A DNA stretch of 44,960 nt, taken from an uncultured Verrucomicrobiota bacterium (lineage in GTDB: Bacteria > Verrucomicrobiota > Verrucomicrobiia > Limisphaerales > UBA9464). The notes beneath the pieces were generated by a model. That model did not search any database, had not been told where the DNA came from, and saw nothing but the letters and a program-made list of their open reading frames with translations. Where the stretch lies: positions 1 through 44,960 of the forward strand of contig CAIXUG010000046.1 of NCBI GenBank assembly GCA_903922605.1. The letters run 5' to 3'. Of this stretch, positions 17,304 through 26,765 are shown piece by piece; within the stretch, counting starts at the first letter, position 1, and each line of letters starts with the position of its first letter. Position numbers and translations under genes: made by a program.

Positions 17304-19075
17304 ATGCATCTCACATCTTTGGACTGGGCCATTATGGCCGTGGCCTTTGCGGTTTATCTGGCGATCGGACTGATCGCCGGAAAATCCGCCGGCAAAGATT
17401 ACGGAAGCTACTTCCTCTCCGGGCGTTCCATGCCCTGGTGGTTGCTGGGAACCTCCATGGTCGCCACGACCTTCGCCACCGACACGCCTAACCTCGTCAC
17501 CGGCATCGTCCGGCGTGACGGCGTGTTCGGGAACTGGATCTGGTGGTCGTTCCTGCTCACGGGCACGACGACGGCGTTTCTCTATGCGAAGCTCTGGTGG
17601 CGCAGCGGGGTGCTGACGGACATCGAGTTCTACGAGCTGCGCTACTCAGGCAAACCGGCGGCGTTTCTGCGCGGCTTCCGGGCGCTGTACCTCGGGGTTT
17701 TCTTCAACCTCATCATCATGGCCAACATAACGCTGGCGGCGGTGAAGCTCGGGGGCGTGCTGCTCGGCCTGACACCGTTCCAGACCATCGCCATCGTCTC
17801 CGTGGTGACCGTGGCCTACAGCATGATCGGCGGATTGACCGGCGTGCTGCTGACGAGCCTGGTGCAGTTCGCCGTGGCGATGGTCGGCGCGATCTGGGCG
17901 GCCGTGTACGTGGTGCAGCTCCCGCAGGTCGGCGGACTGTCCAAGCTCCTGGCCCATCCCAACGTGGTGCCGCATTTTCACATGCTGCCGGATTTTTCGG
18001 TGCCCTCGGCAGACACCTTCGGCGTGCTGTTCTTCTTTCCGCTGCTGGTGCAGTGGTGGTCCGCCTGCTCCCCCGGCGCGGAACCGGGCGGCGGCGGCGG
18101 TGTCGTGCAGCGCGTGCTGGCCGCGAAGAATGAGAAGCATGCCGTGGGGGCGGTGCTCTTCTTCAATGTCCTGCACTATGCGCTGCGCCCCTGGCCGTGG
18201 ATCCTGGTGGCGCTGGCCTCGCCTCGTTGCAAAAGGCCTTCCCGCAGATGGACCCCAGGATCGTCCAGCATGACATGGCCTATCCGGCGATGCTCACCTT
18301 CCTGCCGGCGGGACTGCTGGGCCTCGTGGTCACGTCGCTCATTGCCGCCTACATGAGCACGATGTCCACCCAGATGAACTGGGGTGCCAGCGTCCTGGTG
18401 AACGACCTCTACAAGCGCTTTCTCAAGCCCGACGCCTCCGAGCGCGAGCAGGTCTGGGCGGGCCGGTTGGCCACCCCGTTGCTGATGCTCGCCGCGTGCG
18501 CCCTCGCCCTCGTGCTGCGCGACGCGCTCAGCTCGTTCGAGCTGCTCCTGCAGATCGGTTCCGGCACGGGACTGGTGATGCTGCTGCGCTGGTTCTGGTG
18601 GCGCGTGAACGCGATGGCGGAGATCACCGCGATGGCGGTCTCGTTTCTGGTGGCCTTGGCGTTCCAAATGTCCAAGGGCGGCGATGGCGGCGACTTTTCC
18701 GCATCCCAACAGCTATTGATCGGCGTGGGCGTGACCACGGTGGCCTGGGTACTGGTGGCGTTTTTCACCGAATCCACCGACAAGGAGGTGCTGCGGCGGT
18801 TCTACCAGCGTGTGCAACCCGGCGAGCTGGGCTGGAAACAGGTGCTGGAGGACGCGGAGCATGAGCGCGTACAGATGCGCGACACGAAGCTCCACAGCGA
18901 TCTGCCCTCCGGCCTGCTGGCGGCGGCCTGCGCGAGTGTCGCGATCTGGGCGCTCATCTATGCCACCGGCTACTGGCTCTATGGTCGGCCGCTCTGGGCG
19001 CTGGGCATGGGGGCCGTCGCTGTGGCGGCCGGTACCGGCGTCGCGCTTTGCTGGCGGCGGCTTTCGCTGCGCTGA
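17304..19075 (+). pseudogene. Sodium/solute symporter (SSS family), frameshifted
   Basis: Two overlapping frames together give one SSS-family transporter. The first (from ATG 17304) encodes the N-terminal half with YFLSGRSMPWWLLGTSMVATTFATDTPNLVTG and runs to LRPWPWILVALAS. The second, in another frame, resumes at LASLQKAFPQMDPRIVQHDMAYPAMLTFLPAGLLGLV and contains AAYMSTMSTQMNWG, ending at 19075. The switch happens near 18216-18226, in a tandem CCTCGCCTCG, and some 5-10 residues normally present at this point appear to be missing. A small deletion between short repeats would explain both. As sequenced, the first product stops at 18356 after about 45 out-of-frame residues. It is either a recent pseudogene or an assembly error. 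Confidence 0.8.
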
Positions 19076-19165
19076 GGCCGGCACGAGGGACGATTGCGGT
19101 TCCCAAGGGTTGCCAGGGTGAATCTGCGACCCACCTTGTGCGTCGTAGCCGCGCCTTTGACCGCC

Positions 19166-21037
19166 ATGTCCCGCCTGCACCATCTCATTTGGGTCGCCCT
19201 GTCCACCGCCACGTTGGCGATGGGTGCGGACGACGCCTATGTGCGTGAGCTCAGGCCGCAGCTTCAGAAATACTGCGTCGACTGCCACGGCGGCAAGAAA
19301 ACCAAGGGCGGTGTGAACCTGGTTGGCTTTACCAACACCGTGTCGCTCTTCCACGAGCCGGCGCTGTGGGACAAGGTGGTCCGCCAGATCGAGGAGCGGC
19401 AGATGCCGCCCGAGGACAAGCCCCAGCCGTCCGCCAATGAGCGCCTGCACCTCGTCGAGGGGCTGAAGCAGGTCCTGGACGATCCCGATCCGGCCCTGGT
19501 GCCCCGCGATCCCGGGGCGGTGGTCGCGCACCGGCTGAACCGCAACGAGTACAACCTGACCATCCGCGACCTGCTGGGCGTGGACACGCGGCCGGCGGAC
19601 ATTTTCCCGGTGGATGGCGGCGGCGGCGGCGGCTTCGACAACAATGCCGACACGCTCTTCGTACCGCCGATCCTGATGGAGAAATACCTCGCGGTCGCCG
19701 AGGACGTCCTGGCCGCCGCGAAGCCGGAACGGCTTTTTGTCCTGCTGCCGACCTGGTGGCGGCGTGACCGCAGTGTGGCCGAGGACAATCTGCGCTGGTT
19801 CGCCAGCCGGGCCTTCCGCCGGCCAGTGTCAGCCGACGAGGTCGCGCGGCTGCTGCCCCTCTACGATGCGGCCCGGGCGCACAGCCAGCCGTTTGAGGTT
19901 GCCGTAAAGTCGGCCTACAAGGCCGTGCTGGTGTCGCCGCATTTTCTCTTCCGCCTCGAGCATGAACCGGAAGGCAACGCCCCGGGCCGGCTGAACGACT
20001 ACGAGCTGGCGACGCGCCTGAGCTACTTCCTCTGGTCCTCCATGCCCGACGACGAGCTGTTCGGGCTGGCTGACGCCGGCCGGCTGTCGGATGCGAAGGT
20101 GCTGGAGGCGCAGGTGCGGCGGATGCTCGCCGATCCCAAAGCGCACATGCTCGCGGAACAATTCACCAGCCAGTGGCTGGGCACGAAATCCCTCGCCACG
20201 ACCTCCAACCCCGACCGGGGCCGTTTCCCGCAGTATAACGACGCGCTACGCAACGCGATGATGGCGGAGCCGGTGGAATTCTTCGCCGCGCTGCTGCGGG
20301 ACGACGCCAGCCTGCTGCAGCTCCTGGACGCGAATTTCACCTACGCCAATGCCGACCTGGCCCGGCTCTACGGCCTCTCGAATATCACTTCGACGAATTT
20401 TGTGCGCGTGACCCTGCCGGACCGTCGCCGGGGCGGCATCGTGGGCATGGCCGCCGTGCTCACCAAGACGAGCTATCCGCTCCGCACCAGCCCGGTGCTC
20501 CGGGGAAAGTGGATTCTCGAGGAAATCCTCGGCACCCCACCGCCACCGCCGCCGCCGCTGGTCAAGACGCTGCCGCCGAACGACGAGAAGCACGACGGGC
20601 TGACCTTTCGCCAGCAGCTCGAACAGCATCGCAAGGACCCCAACTGCGCCGGCTGCCATTCGCGCATGGACCCTCTCGGCTTCGCCCTGGAGAACTTTGA
20701 CGCCATCGGCGGCTGGCGGGACAAGGTCGCCGGCCAGCCGGTGGATGCCTCGGGCACACTGGTCGGCGGCGATAAGGTGGATGGCGTCATCGGCCTGAAG
20801 GACGCGCTGCTTGCGCGAAAGGCGCTCTTCCTGCGCCACCTCGCCGGCAAGATGCTGGCTTACGGGCTGGGCCGTGGCCTGGAATACTACGACGCTCCGG
20901 CCGTGAAACAGATCGCCGAACATCTCGGCCAGCGTAACTACCACGCAACCGCTCTGATTCTGGAGGTCGTGAACAGCTACCCCTTCCAGTGGCGGCGCGG
21001 CGAGGAGACGCCGAAGGATGTGGTGGCCAGCCCCTAG
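19166..21037 (+). CDS. Secreted DUF1587/DUF1592/DUF1588/DUF1585 cytochrome-type protein
   Basis: I place the start at ATG 19166 because it gives a clean signal peptide (MSRLHHLIWVALSTATLAMG), while the upstream in-frame codons do not. The protein of 623 residues has an N-terminal c-type heme motif CVDCH (about residue 36). The DUF1587 block RLNRNEYNLTIRDLLGV follows, then DUF1595/DUF1592 (FASRAFRRPVSADEV, RLSYFLWSSMPDDELF), DUF1588 (RRGGIVGMAAVLTKTSYPLRTSPVLRG) and a second CAGCH inside the DUF1588/1585 junction (about residue 493, MDPLGFALENFDAIG). Such proteins are abundant in Planctomycetes and Verrucomicrobia, are exported, and are nearly always paired with a DUF1552 protein, here at 23002. 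The function is not established. Confidence 0.88.
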   Translation: MSRLHHLIWVALSTATLAMGADDAYVRELRPQLQKYCVDCHGGKKTKGGVNLVGFTNTVSLFHEPALWDKVVRQIEERQMPPEDKPQPSANERLHLVEGLKQVLDDPDPALVPRDPGAVVAHRLNRNEYNLTIRDLLGVDTRPADIFPVDGGGGGGFDNNADTLFVPPILMEKYLAVAEDVLAAAKPERLFVLLPTWWRRDRSVAEDNLRWFASRAFRRPVSADEVARLLPLYDAARAHSQPFEVAVKSAYKAVLVSPHFLFRLEHEPEGNAPGRLNDYELATRLSYFLWSSMPDDELFGLADAGRLSDAKVLEAQVRRMLADPKAHMLAEQFTSQWLGTKSLATTSNPDRGRFPQYNDALRNAMMAEPVEFFAALLRDDASLLQLLDANFTYANADLARLYGLSNITSTNFVRVTLPDRRRGGIVGMAAVLTKTSYPLRTSPVLRGKWILEEILGTPPPPPPPLVKTLPPNDEKHDGLTFRQQLEQHRKDPNCAGCHSRMDPLGFALENFDAIGGWRDKVAGQPVDASGTLVGGDKVDGVIGLKDALLARKALFLRHLAGKMLAYGLGRGLEYYDAPAVKQIAEHLGQRNYHATALILEVVNSYPFQWRRGEETPKDVVASP

Positions 21038-21149
21038 GCGGTGTCCGATTTCCGAGAGAACAGTGCGGATTGCTGCTGAGGTGATTCATGAGGAGACGGA
21101 GTTGCCCGGCTTCCTGCCGTGTGATCCCGTGGGGCTCCGCCATCCTTCC

Positions 21150-22250
21150 ATGAAATCAACCGCTCGGTTCTGTTTTTGCCCGGCCGCAGCAACCTTCCTC
21201 CGGTGCGTTGCCGCACTGCTCCTGCCCACCCTTGCGTCGGTGTTGGCGCAGGGGCAGGGGCCGTTTCCTTTCACCGTCGAAGAAACGGCGGAACGCATCA
21301 CGCTGCGCGGGGATGCGCTGGAAGCGTCCATCCGGAAGCGGGGGTATGTCAGCGGCATCGAGGCGGGCAGTTTTCTCGACCGGAAGACCGGAGCGCACGA
21401 CCTCGGCTTCGGCCTCGATATCCAGGACTGGATCATGGAGCCGGGCAGCGATGCGGCCTGGCGCAGCCAGCTTCCCGGCGACCTGCCGTATGACTTCAAC
21501 AACGCCTATCACGGCAAAACTCCGAAGCGCAGCATCGAGGGGCCCCAAATTTGCACCCAGGCGAAGGAACTCAGGCCGCGTGTCTTCCAAGGCAGGGATT
21601 TCGTCGCCATCGAGCAAAGCTGGAACTACACCCTCGCCGCGCCGGGAAAACGGACGGGTTCGGAGTGGAAGCAGACCCTCGTCTTTCCCGCCGGCAAACG
21701 GTATTTCATCTCGTCCGACCGCATTCTCAGCCGCAATTCGGGCGCGGCGCTCTTCTTTCGGCAGGACATGCCCGGACACCTGAAACACCAGGGCGGTGAC
21801 ACCTTCAGCGAGGTCTATCTCAGTTATCGCGGGAAGATCCCGGCCAGCGAGTTCGCGGCGGACTTTGCGCCGGACGAGAAGTTCAACTACCGCCGTGACC
21901 GCGACGGCGTGCCGAAGCGGATGATCCGCGCCTACCACACCCGCGACCCGAAGACCGGCTTGGACGGACCATGGCTGGCGGGCATGACGCTCAATCCCGG
22001 CGACACGTCCGAGGCGTGGTGCCATGAGCGCACCGGCTACGTGTGCTTCATCCACGAGGTCGGCGAACGGCCCGTGAAGGCGGGCGAATCCTTCGGCGCC
22101 GCCTATGTCGTTGGCTGGTTCGACAGCATCGGGGAGATGGAGCGCGTCTATGACCAATACCGTGGCTACAGCGCTCTGGAGGTGACGGCGAAGGGCTGGA
22201 AATTGATTCCGTCGGGCCTCCCAACCGGTGCGCGACCCGTGGTTCCGTGA
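21150..22250 (+). CDS. Secreted protein of unknown function
   Basis: From ATG 21150 the protein has 366 residues with a signal peptide ending near SVLA-QG (residue 31); the longer upstream frame is not export-like. The mature part is beta-rich, with conserved-looking blocks GFGLDIQDWIMEPGSD, YHGKTPKRSIEGPQICTQ, FRQDMPGHLKHQGGD and WLAGMTLNPGDTSEAWCHERTGYVCFIHE. I do not recognise a family; the layout resembles secreted sugar-active or ligand-binding sandwich proteins of this phylum. It lies 112 bases after the DUF1592 gene in the same direction and may be co-transcribed with it. Confidence 0.7.
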   Translation: MKSTARFCFCPAAATFLRCVAALLLPTLASVLAQGQGPFPFTVEETAERITLRGDALEASIRKRGYVSGIEAGSFLDRKTGAHDLGFGLDIQDWIMEPGSDAAWRSQLPGDLPYDFNNAYHGKTPKRSIEGPQICTQAKELRPRVFQGRDFVAIEQSWNYTLAAPGKRTGSEWKQTLVFPAGKRYFISSDRILSRNSGAALFFRQDMPGHLKHQGGDTFSEVYLSYRGKIPASEFAADFAPDEKFNYRRDRDGVPKRMIRAYHTRDPKTGLDGPWLAGMTLNPGDTSEAWCHERTGYVCFIHEVGERPVKAGESFGAAYVVGWFDSIGEMERVYDQYRGYSALEVTAKGWKLIPSGLPTGARPVVP

Positions 22251-22270
22251 AAGGCGGGTGTCGGCGCGAA

Positions 22271-22879
22271 TCAGCTCACCGGATCGGCCACGCGCGGCTT
22301 GCCCGGGGCGAACACGATACGGGTGAAAATCTCGCCCAGCGGAATTTCACAGCCCAGTGAGACGAGCTTCAGCGTGTGGTCGAGCCCGAAGAGATCCGTC
22401 AGCAGCCAGTTCCCGTCAGTTTGGCGGACGAACAGTTCGACACGGGGTTCATGCTGCGAAATCAGCACGTATTCCCGTAACGAGGGCAGTTGCCGATAGC
22501 TGCCGAACTTGCCGCCGCGATCCCACGCCTCGGTGGATTCCGAGAGGATTTCGAGCAGTACGGTCGGGTTCGTGACCGTGTCCTCTGTCCCTTGAGCGAA
22601 CTCCAGCGGGCCGCAGATCACAGTCAGGTCGGGATACGTCAGCAGGCCGGTGTCCGGCGTGCGGATTCGCAGGTCGTTGCCGAAGGGTTGGCAGCGGCGG
22701 TTGCGCAGCCGGCTTTGCAGGGCGAACAGCAGATCACTGGCGATGGCGGCGTGAACCGGAGTGGCCCCCGCCATGGCATAAACCTCGCCGGCCAGAAACT
22801 CATGCCTTTCCGGCGACTGGCGCTCGAAATGCAAGAATTCGGCTTCGGTCATCCTGACGGTTGATGCGGCCAATCCCAT
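22271..22879 (-). CDS. Uma2-family (DUF820) nuclease-fold protein
   Basis: This is a 202-residue protein with the Uma2 pattern: MTEAEFLHFERQSPERHEFLAGEVYAM at the N-terminus, H..I...L...L, then YPDLTVICGP and PTVLLEILSESTEAWDRGGKFGSYRQLPSLREYVLISQ. Asp, Glu and Lys of the restriction-endonuclease-like core (PD...E.K arrangement) are all present. Uma2 proteins occur in many copies in Verrucomicrobia and cyanobacteria and their role is unknown. The gene is opposite in strand to its neighbours and separates the DUF1592 and DUF1552 genes, so it may be an insertion. The ATG at 22852 (MTEAEF) is an alternative start. Confidence 0.87.
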   Translation of the reverse strand: MGLAASTVRMTEAEFLHFERQSPERHEFLAGEVYAMAGATPVHAAIASDLLFALQSRLRNRRCQPFGNDLRIRTPDTGLLTYPDLTVICGPLEFAQGTEDTVTNPTVLLEILSESTEAWDRGGKFGSYRQLPSLREYVLISQHEPRVELFVRQTDGNWLLTDLFGLDHTLKLVSLGCEIPLGEIFTRIVFAPGKPRVADPVS

Positions 22880-23001
22880 TGCACTACCAACTTAGCCAGA
22901 AGGGCGGGCCGCAGGCAAGTCAGGCTGAATCCGGAAACTTTCTGCGCCGTCCGATGAACCGGCCTTGCGGGCTGAACCCGCCGGCCTATAAACAGCTCCG
23001 C

Positions 23002-24432
23002 ATGCCCGCCCAGCCCATCTCCCGCCGCACCCTGCTCAAGGGCATGGGGGTCACCATGGCCCTGCCGCTGCTGGAGGCGATGCAGCCGCTGAACGCCTGG
23101 GGTGAGGTCATCGCCAAGGCCGCCGGCACCGCTGTCGCGAAGCCGCCCGTGCGCTTCGCCGCGCTCTACATGGCCAACGGCGCGAACATGGCGCAGTGGA
23201 CCCCCAAGGGTTTCGGCCGGAACTTCGAGCTGTCGCCCAGCCTCGCGCCGCTGTCGCCGTTCAAGGACGACCTGCTGGTCCTGTCGAACCTCTGGAACGC
23301 CGCCACCGACACCGGCGATGGGCATTACGTGAAGACCGGCGGCTGGCTCACCGGCACCACCATCACGCGGACGACCGGCGCGAACATTTGCGCCGGCAAC
23401 ACCTCGATGGACCAGGTGATCGCGCGCAAGATCGGCAACTTTACGCCGCTGCCGTCGCTGGAGCTGGGCATCGAGCCGCCGGCCACGGGCGTGGATACCA
23501 ATGTCGGCTTCACGCAGCTCTACGGCGCACACATTTCCTGGAGCACCCCCACCACGCCGCTGACGAAGGAGATCAATCCCAAGCTCGCCTTCGACCGCCT
23601 GTTCCGCTCGACCGCCGCCGCGCGCGTCAATGCGCTCGGCGACGATCAGAGCGTACTGGACCTCGTGGCGGAGGACGCCCGGGCCCTGCAGAAGCGTTTG
23701 GGCCGCGCCGACCGGCAGAAGCTGGGCGAGTATTTTGACAGCGTCCGTGCCGTGGAGCGCCGGATCGAGTTCGACCGCAAGCGCAAGTCCGCCGAGAACC
23801 TGGAGGATGCGCTGGTGCGCGCCGAGATCGAGCGGCTGGGGCGCGAGGTGGACCTCTATGCGGACCCGGCCAAAGTCAGCGAGCGGCGCGACAACCACAC
23901 CCAGCAGGTGCGGCTGATGCTCGACATCATAGCGCTGGGTTTCTGGAGCGATTCCACGCGGGTCTCGACGTTCATGTTCGGCAACTCGGTGAGCGGGCGG
24001 AACTTCTCCTTCCTCGAGCCGGGTCTGGGCAGCCACCACGAGAATTCGCACCACGAGCACAAGGCCGAGAAGCTGGAGCGCTACCACAAGATCAACTGCT
24101 GGCACGTCACGCAGTACGCCTATTTCCTCGACCGGCTGCGCGGCTACAAGGAGGGCGGCGGCAATGTGCTGGAAAACTCCATGATCCTCTTCGGCGCGGG
24201 CATGAGCGACGGCAACGCGCACGATCCGCACAACCTGCCGCTGCTGCTGGCCGGCCAGGGCGGCGGCACGCTCGCCACCGGGCGCCACCTCAGCTACGCG
24301 AAGAATTCGCCGATGGCCAACCTGCACGTGTCCCTGCTCAACCGCATGGGTGCCAACACGGAGAAGTTCGCCGACAGCACCGGCGAACTGGCCGGCCTGA
24401 AAGACCCGGATTATCAGGGCGAGAAGGCCTGA
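23002..24432 (+). CDS. DUF1552 family protein with Tat-type signal
   Basis: The start at ATG 23002 gives SRRTLLKGMGVTMALPLLEAM, the twin-arginine-like export signal that opens DUF1552 proteins; upstream in-frame sequence lacks coding character. The 476-residue protein has the family blocks RFAALYMANGANM..W.P, LSPFKDDLLVLSNLWN, GHYVKTGGWLTG, DQVIARKIG and SMILFGAGMSDGNAHDPHNLPLLLAGQGGG, as in the sulfatase/DUF1501-like superfamily. DUF1552 genes normally stand next to a DUF1592 cytochrome gene; here two other genes lie between them. The role is unknown, probably a periplasmic process specific to PVC bacteria. Confidence 0.9.
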   Translation: MPAQPISRRTLLKGMGVTMALPLLEAMQPLNAWGEVIAKAAGTAVAKPPVRFAALYMANGANMAQWTPKGFGRNFELSPSLAPLSPFKDDLLVLSNLWNAATDTGDGHYVKTGGWLTGTTITRTTGANICAGNTSMDQVIARKIGNFTPLPSLELGIEPPATGVDTNVGFTQLYGAHISWSTPTTPLTKEINPKLAFDRLFRSTAAARVNALGDDQSVLDLVAEDARALQKRLGRADRQKLGEYFDSVRAVERRIEFDRKRKSAENLEDALVRAEIERLGREVDLYADPAKVSERRDNHTQQVRLMLDIIALGFWSDSTRVSTFMFGNSVSGRNFSFLEPGLGSHHENSHHEHKAEKLERYHKINCWHVTQYAYFLDRLRGYKEGGGNVLENSMILFGAGMSDGNAHDPHNLPLLLAGQGGGTLATGRHLSYAKNSPMANLHVSLLNRMGANTEKFADSTGELAGLKDPDYQGEKA

Positions 24433-24758
24433 ACCGGCGGGGGTTCCGGCTCTTCGCCGAGGTACCAGACAGAAAGGGTCACCCAACCCCGGAGCGTTAT
24501 CCCGGGCTAAGTTGTGCTGGCCTTCCATCCCAAAGGAAGGCCAGCGTGAGCAACCCCATCTGCCGGACCTGAAAGGTGCTGCCACGCCCTCCGACGATGC
24601 GGAGAACACCCCATGGAAGCCTGGTTTGGGAACGCCAAGCTGGCCGGATGAGGCATGGAAAACCGTCCTGCCGATGCCCGGGGTGGCGACGATGCCGTGA
24701 GCCATGTAATGGCAGGTTGAGTCCTTAACAAGATCTGGTTGGTGCGAGCGCCAGACAA
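24433..24758. other. Gap without a gene; one strong hairpin
   Basis: No convincing frame is present. A perfect 11-bp hairpin, GCTGGCCTTCC with its complement (24516-24526 and 24535-24545, loop of 8), lies 83 bases after the DUF1552 stop. It has no T run on either strand, so it is not a standard terminator. The rest (24546-24750) has open frames on both strands with no recognisable protein, and looks like the remnant of a dispersed element. Confidence 0.4.
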
Positions 24759-26726
24759 ATGGCAATCAATGGAATCATGAATGCCACCCTGGAAACACCG
24801 CCTGGAAATATGCGGAAAGACCCTCTGCGGCCTCCGCCAGATCTGGTTCCGTCATCAGCCTCGCCCTGGTATTCGCCGGCCAACCTCTGGCATCGGAAGT
24901 CCACCGTCATCGCGGCGTGCTCCATCCTGGCCATCCTGCTGCATCTGGCGCTCCGCTTCGGTTTCCAACTGGGTCCGTCCGCGTACCGGATCCCCCTGTA
25001 CGTAACGCTTGTGCTCGGCGGCCTGCCGCAGCTCTACGATCTGCTGCAGAAGGTGCGGAAGCGGGAGTTTGGTTCCGATCTGCTGGGCGGCATCGCGATC
25101 ATCACCTCGGTGCTGCTCGGTGAATACCTCGCTGGCGCGATCATCGTTCTGATGCTTTCGGGCGGAGAAGCCCTGGAGAATTATGCGTTGCGCAGCGCCT
25201 CCTCGGTGCTGGCCGCGCTGGCCAAGCGCATGCCTTCCATCGCGCACCGGAAGCGGGAAGCGGAAATTGTGGAGGTGGCGCTGGCCGACGTTGCCGTGGG
25301 CGACATCCTGGTGATCTATCCGCACGACATCTGCCCGGTGGATGGCACCGTGATCGAGGGTCACGGCACAATGGATGAATCCTACCTGACGGGCGAGCCG
25401 TTCCAGATCACCAAGACCTCCGGCTCGGCGGTGATCTCGGGCGCCATCAATGGCGAGTCGGTGCTGACCATCCGTGCCACGCAGCTCGCCGCCGATTCGC
25501 GTTACGCGAAGATCATGGAGGTGATGAGGGAGTCCGAGGCGAAGCGGCCGAGCTTGCGCCGGCTCGGGGACACGCTCGGCGCGATCTATACGCCGGTGGC
25601 GCTGGTCGTGGCCGCACTGGCCTGGGCCATCAGCGGCGAGTCGGTCCGTTTTCTGGCGGTGCTGGTCATCGCCACGCCCTGCCCGCTGCTGCTCGCAATC
25701 CCCATCGCCATCATCGGGTCGATCTCCCTCTGCGCCCGCCGGGCGATCATCGTGAAAAGTCCGGTCGTGCTCGAACAGATCGCCGAATGCCGCGTCGCGA
25801 TCTTCGACAAGACCGGGACGCTCACCTACGGCGAGCCGGCCCTGACCGAACAGCTCATCGCCCCGGGCTTTGTGCAGCCGGAAGTGCTGACGCTCGTGGC
25901 GAGCTTGGAGCGCTACTCCAAGCATCCGCTGGCCCGGGCGATTCTGGCGGCGGCGAAAGAAGCCGGAGTGACGCTTCCGGAGGCCACCCAGGTGGGCGAG
26001 CAACCGGGCCGTGGCTTGCAGGGAACCGTCTCCGGCCACCTCGTGCAGATCACCAGCCGCAACAAGCTGCTGGCCGGGAATGTTCCCGGTGCCGACCAGC
26101 TTCCCCCGGTTGCCGGCGGACTCGAATGCGTGGTGGTGATTGACGGGCGCTACGCGGCGGCCCTGCGCTTTCGCGATGCGCCGCGCGCGGAAAGCCGCTC
26201 CTTCGTCAAGCATCTCGGTCCGAAACACCGCTTCCAGCGCGTGCTGATCGTGTCCGGCGACCGGGAGTCGGAGGTCCGCTACCTCGCCGAGCAGGTCGGC
26301 ATCAACGAAATCCATGCCGAGCAGAGTCCGGAGCAGAAGCTCGCGCTGGTCCGCGCCGAGACCGTGAAGGCAAAGACGCTCTATGTCGGCGACGGCATCA
26401 ACGACGCCCCGGCCATGATGGCGGCGACCGTCGGCATGGCCATCGGCCAGAACAGCGACGTGACGGCGGAGGCGGCGGGGGTGGTGATCATGGACAACTC
26501 GCTGAGGAAGGTGGACGAGTTCATGCACATCAGCCGCCGCATGCGCCGCATCGCACTCCAGAGCGCGGTGGGCGGCATGGCGCTCAGTGTCATCGGCATG
26601 ATGTTTGCCGCGACGGGCCATCTGACGCCGGTGGCCGGTGCCATCGCCCAGGAAGTCATCGACGTGCTGGCAGTGCTGAACGCCTTGCGCGCCGCGTTCC
26701 CACCCAAGGTCATCCATGATCTGTGA
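24759..26726 (+). CDS. P1B-type heavy-metal-translocating ATPase with TPC motif
   Basis: This 655-residue protein has all P-type ATPase motifs: LTGEP (Glu213), the phosphorylated Asp350 in DKTGTLT, the His389-Pro390 pair of heavy-metal pumps (SKHPL) and the hinge GDGINDAP (544-551). The transmembrane metal motif reads ATPCPLLLAIP (Cys308); the first Cys of the usual CPC is replaced by Thr. That rules out a typical Cu+/Zn2+ CPC pump and points to one of the less-studied P1B groups. There is no N-terminal CxxC metal-binding domain; about 70 residues of cytosolic or first-membrane sequence take its place. Two C-terminal helices close the membrane part. It probably exports a transition metal ion. 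No metal-sensor gene is adjacent. Confidence 0.9.
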   Translation: MAINGIMNATLETPPGNMRKDPLRPPPDLVPSSASPWYSPANLWHRKSTVIAACSILAILLHLALRFGFQLGPSAYRIPLYVTLVLGGLPQLYDLLQKVRKREFGSDLLGGIAIITSVLLGEYLAGAIIVLMLSGGEALENYALRSASSVLAALAKRMPSIAHRKREAEIVEVALADVAVGDILVIYPHDICPVDGTVIEGHGTMDESYLTGEPFQITKTSGSAVISGAINGESVLTIRATQLAADSRYAKIMEVMRESEAKRPSLRRLGDTLGAIYTPVALVVAALAWAISGESVRFLAVLVIATPCPLLLAIPIAIIGSISLCARRAIIVKSPVVLEQIAECRVAIFDKTGTLTYGEPALTEQLIAPGFVQPEVLTLVASLERYSKHPLARAILAAAKEAGVTLPEATQVGEQPGRGLQGTVSGHLVQITSRNKLLAGNVPGADQLPPVAGGLECVVVIDGRYAAALRFRDAPRAESRSFVKHLGPKHRFQRVLIVSGDRESEVRYLAEQVGINEIHAEQSPEQKLALVRAETVKAKTLYVGDGINDAPAMMAATVGMAIGQNSDVTAEAAGVVIMDNSLRKVDEFMHISRRMRRIALQSAVGGMALSVIGMMFAATGHLTPVAGAIAQEVIDVLAVLNALRAAFPPKVIHDL

Positions 26727-26765
26727 CGGCCCAATAGCGAGGTCGCGCTTGCCCTGACGGCTCCA

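Noticed and set aside
22849-24765. 638-residue minus-strand frame over the DUF1552 gene
   Set aside because: Antisense shadow with no motif; the plus-strand product matches a known family.
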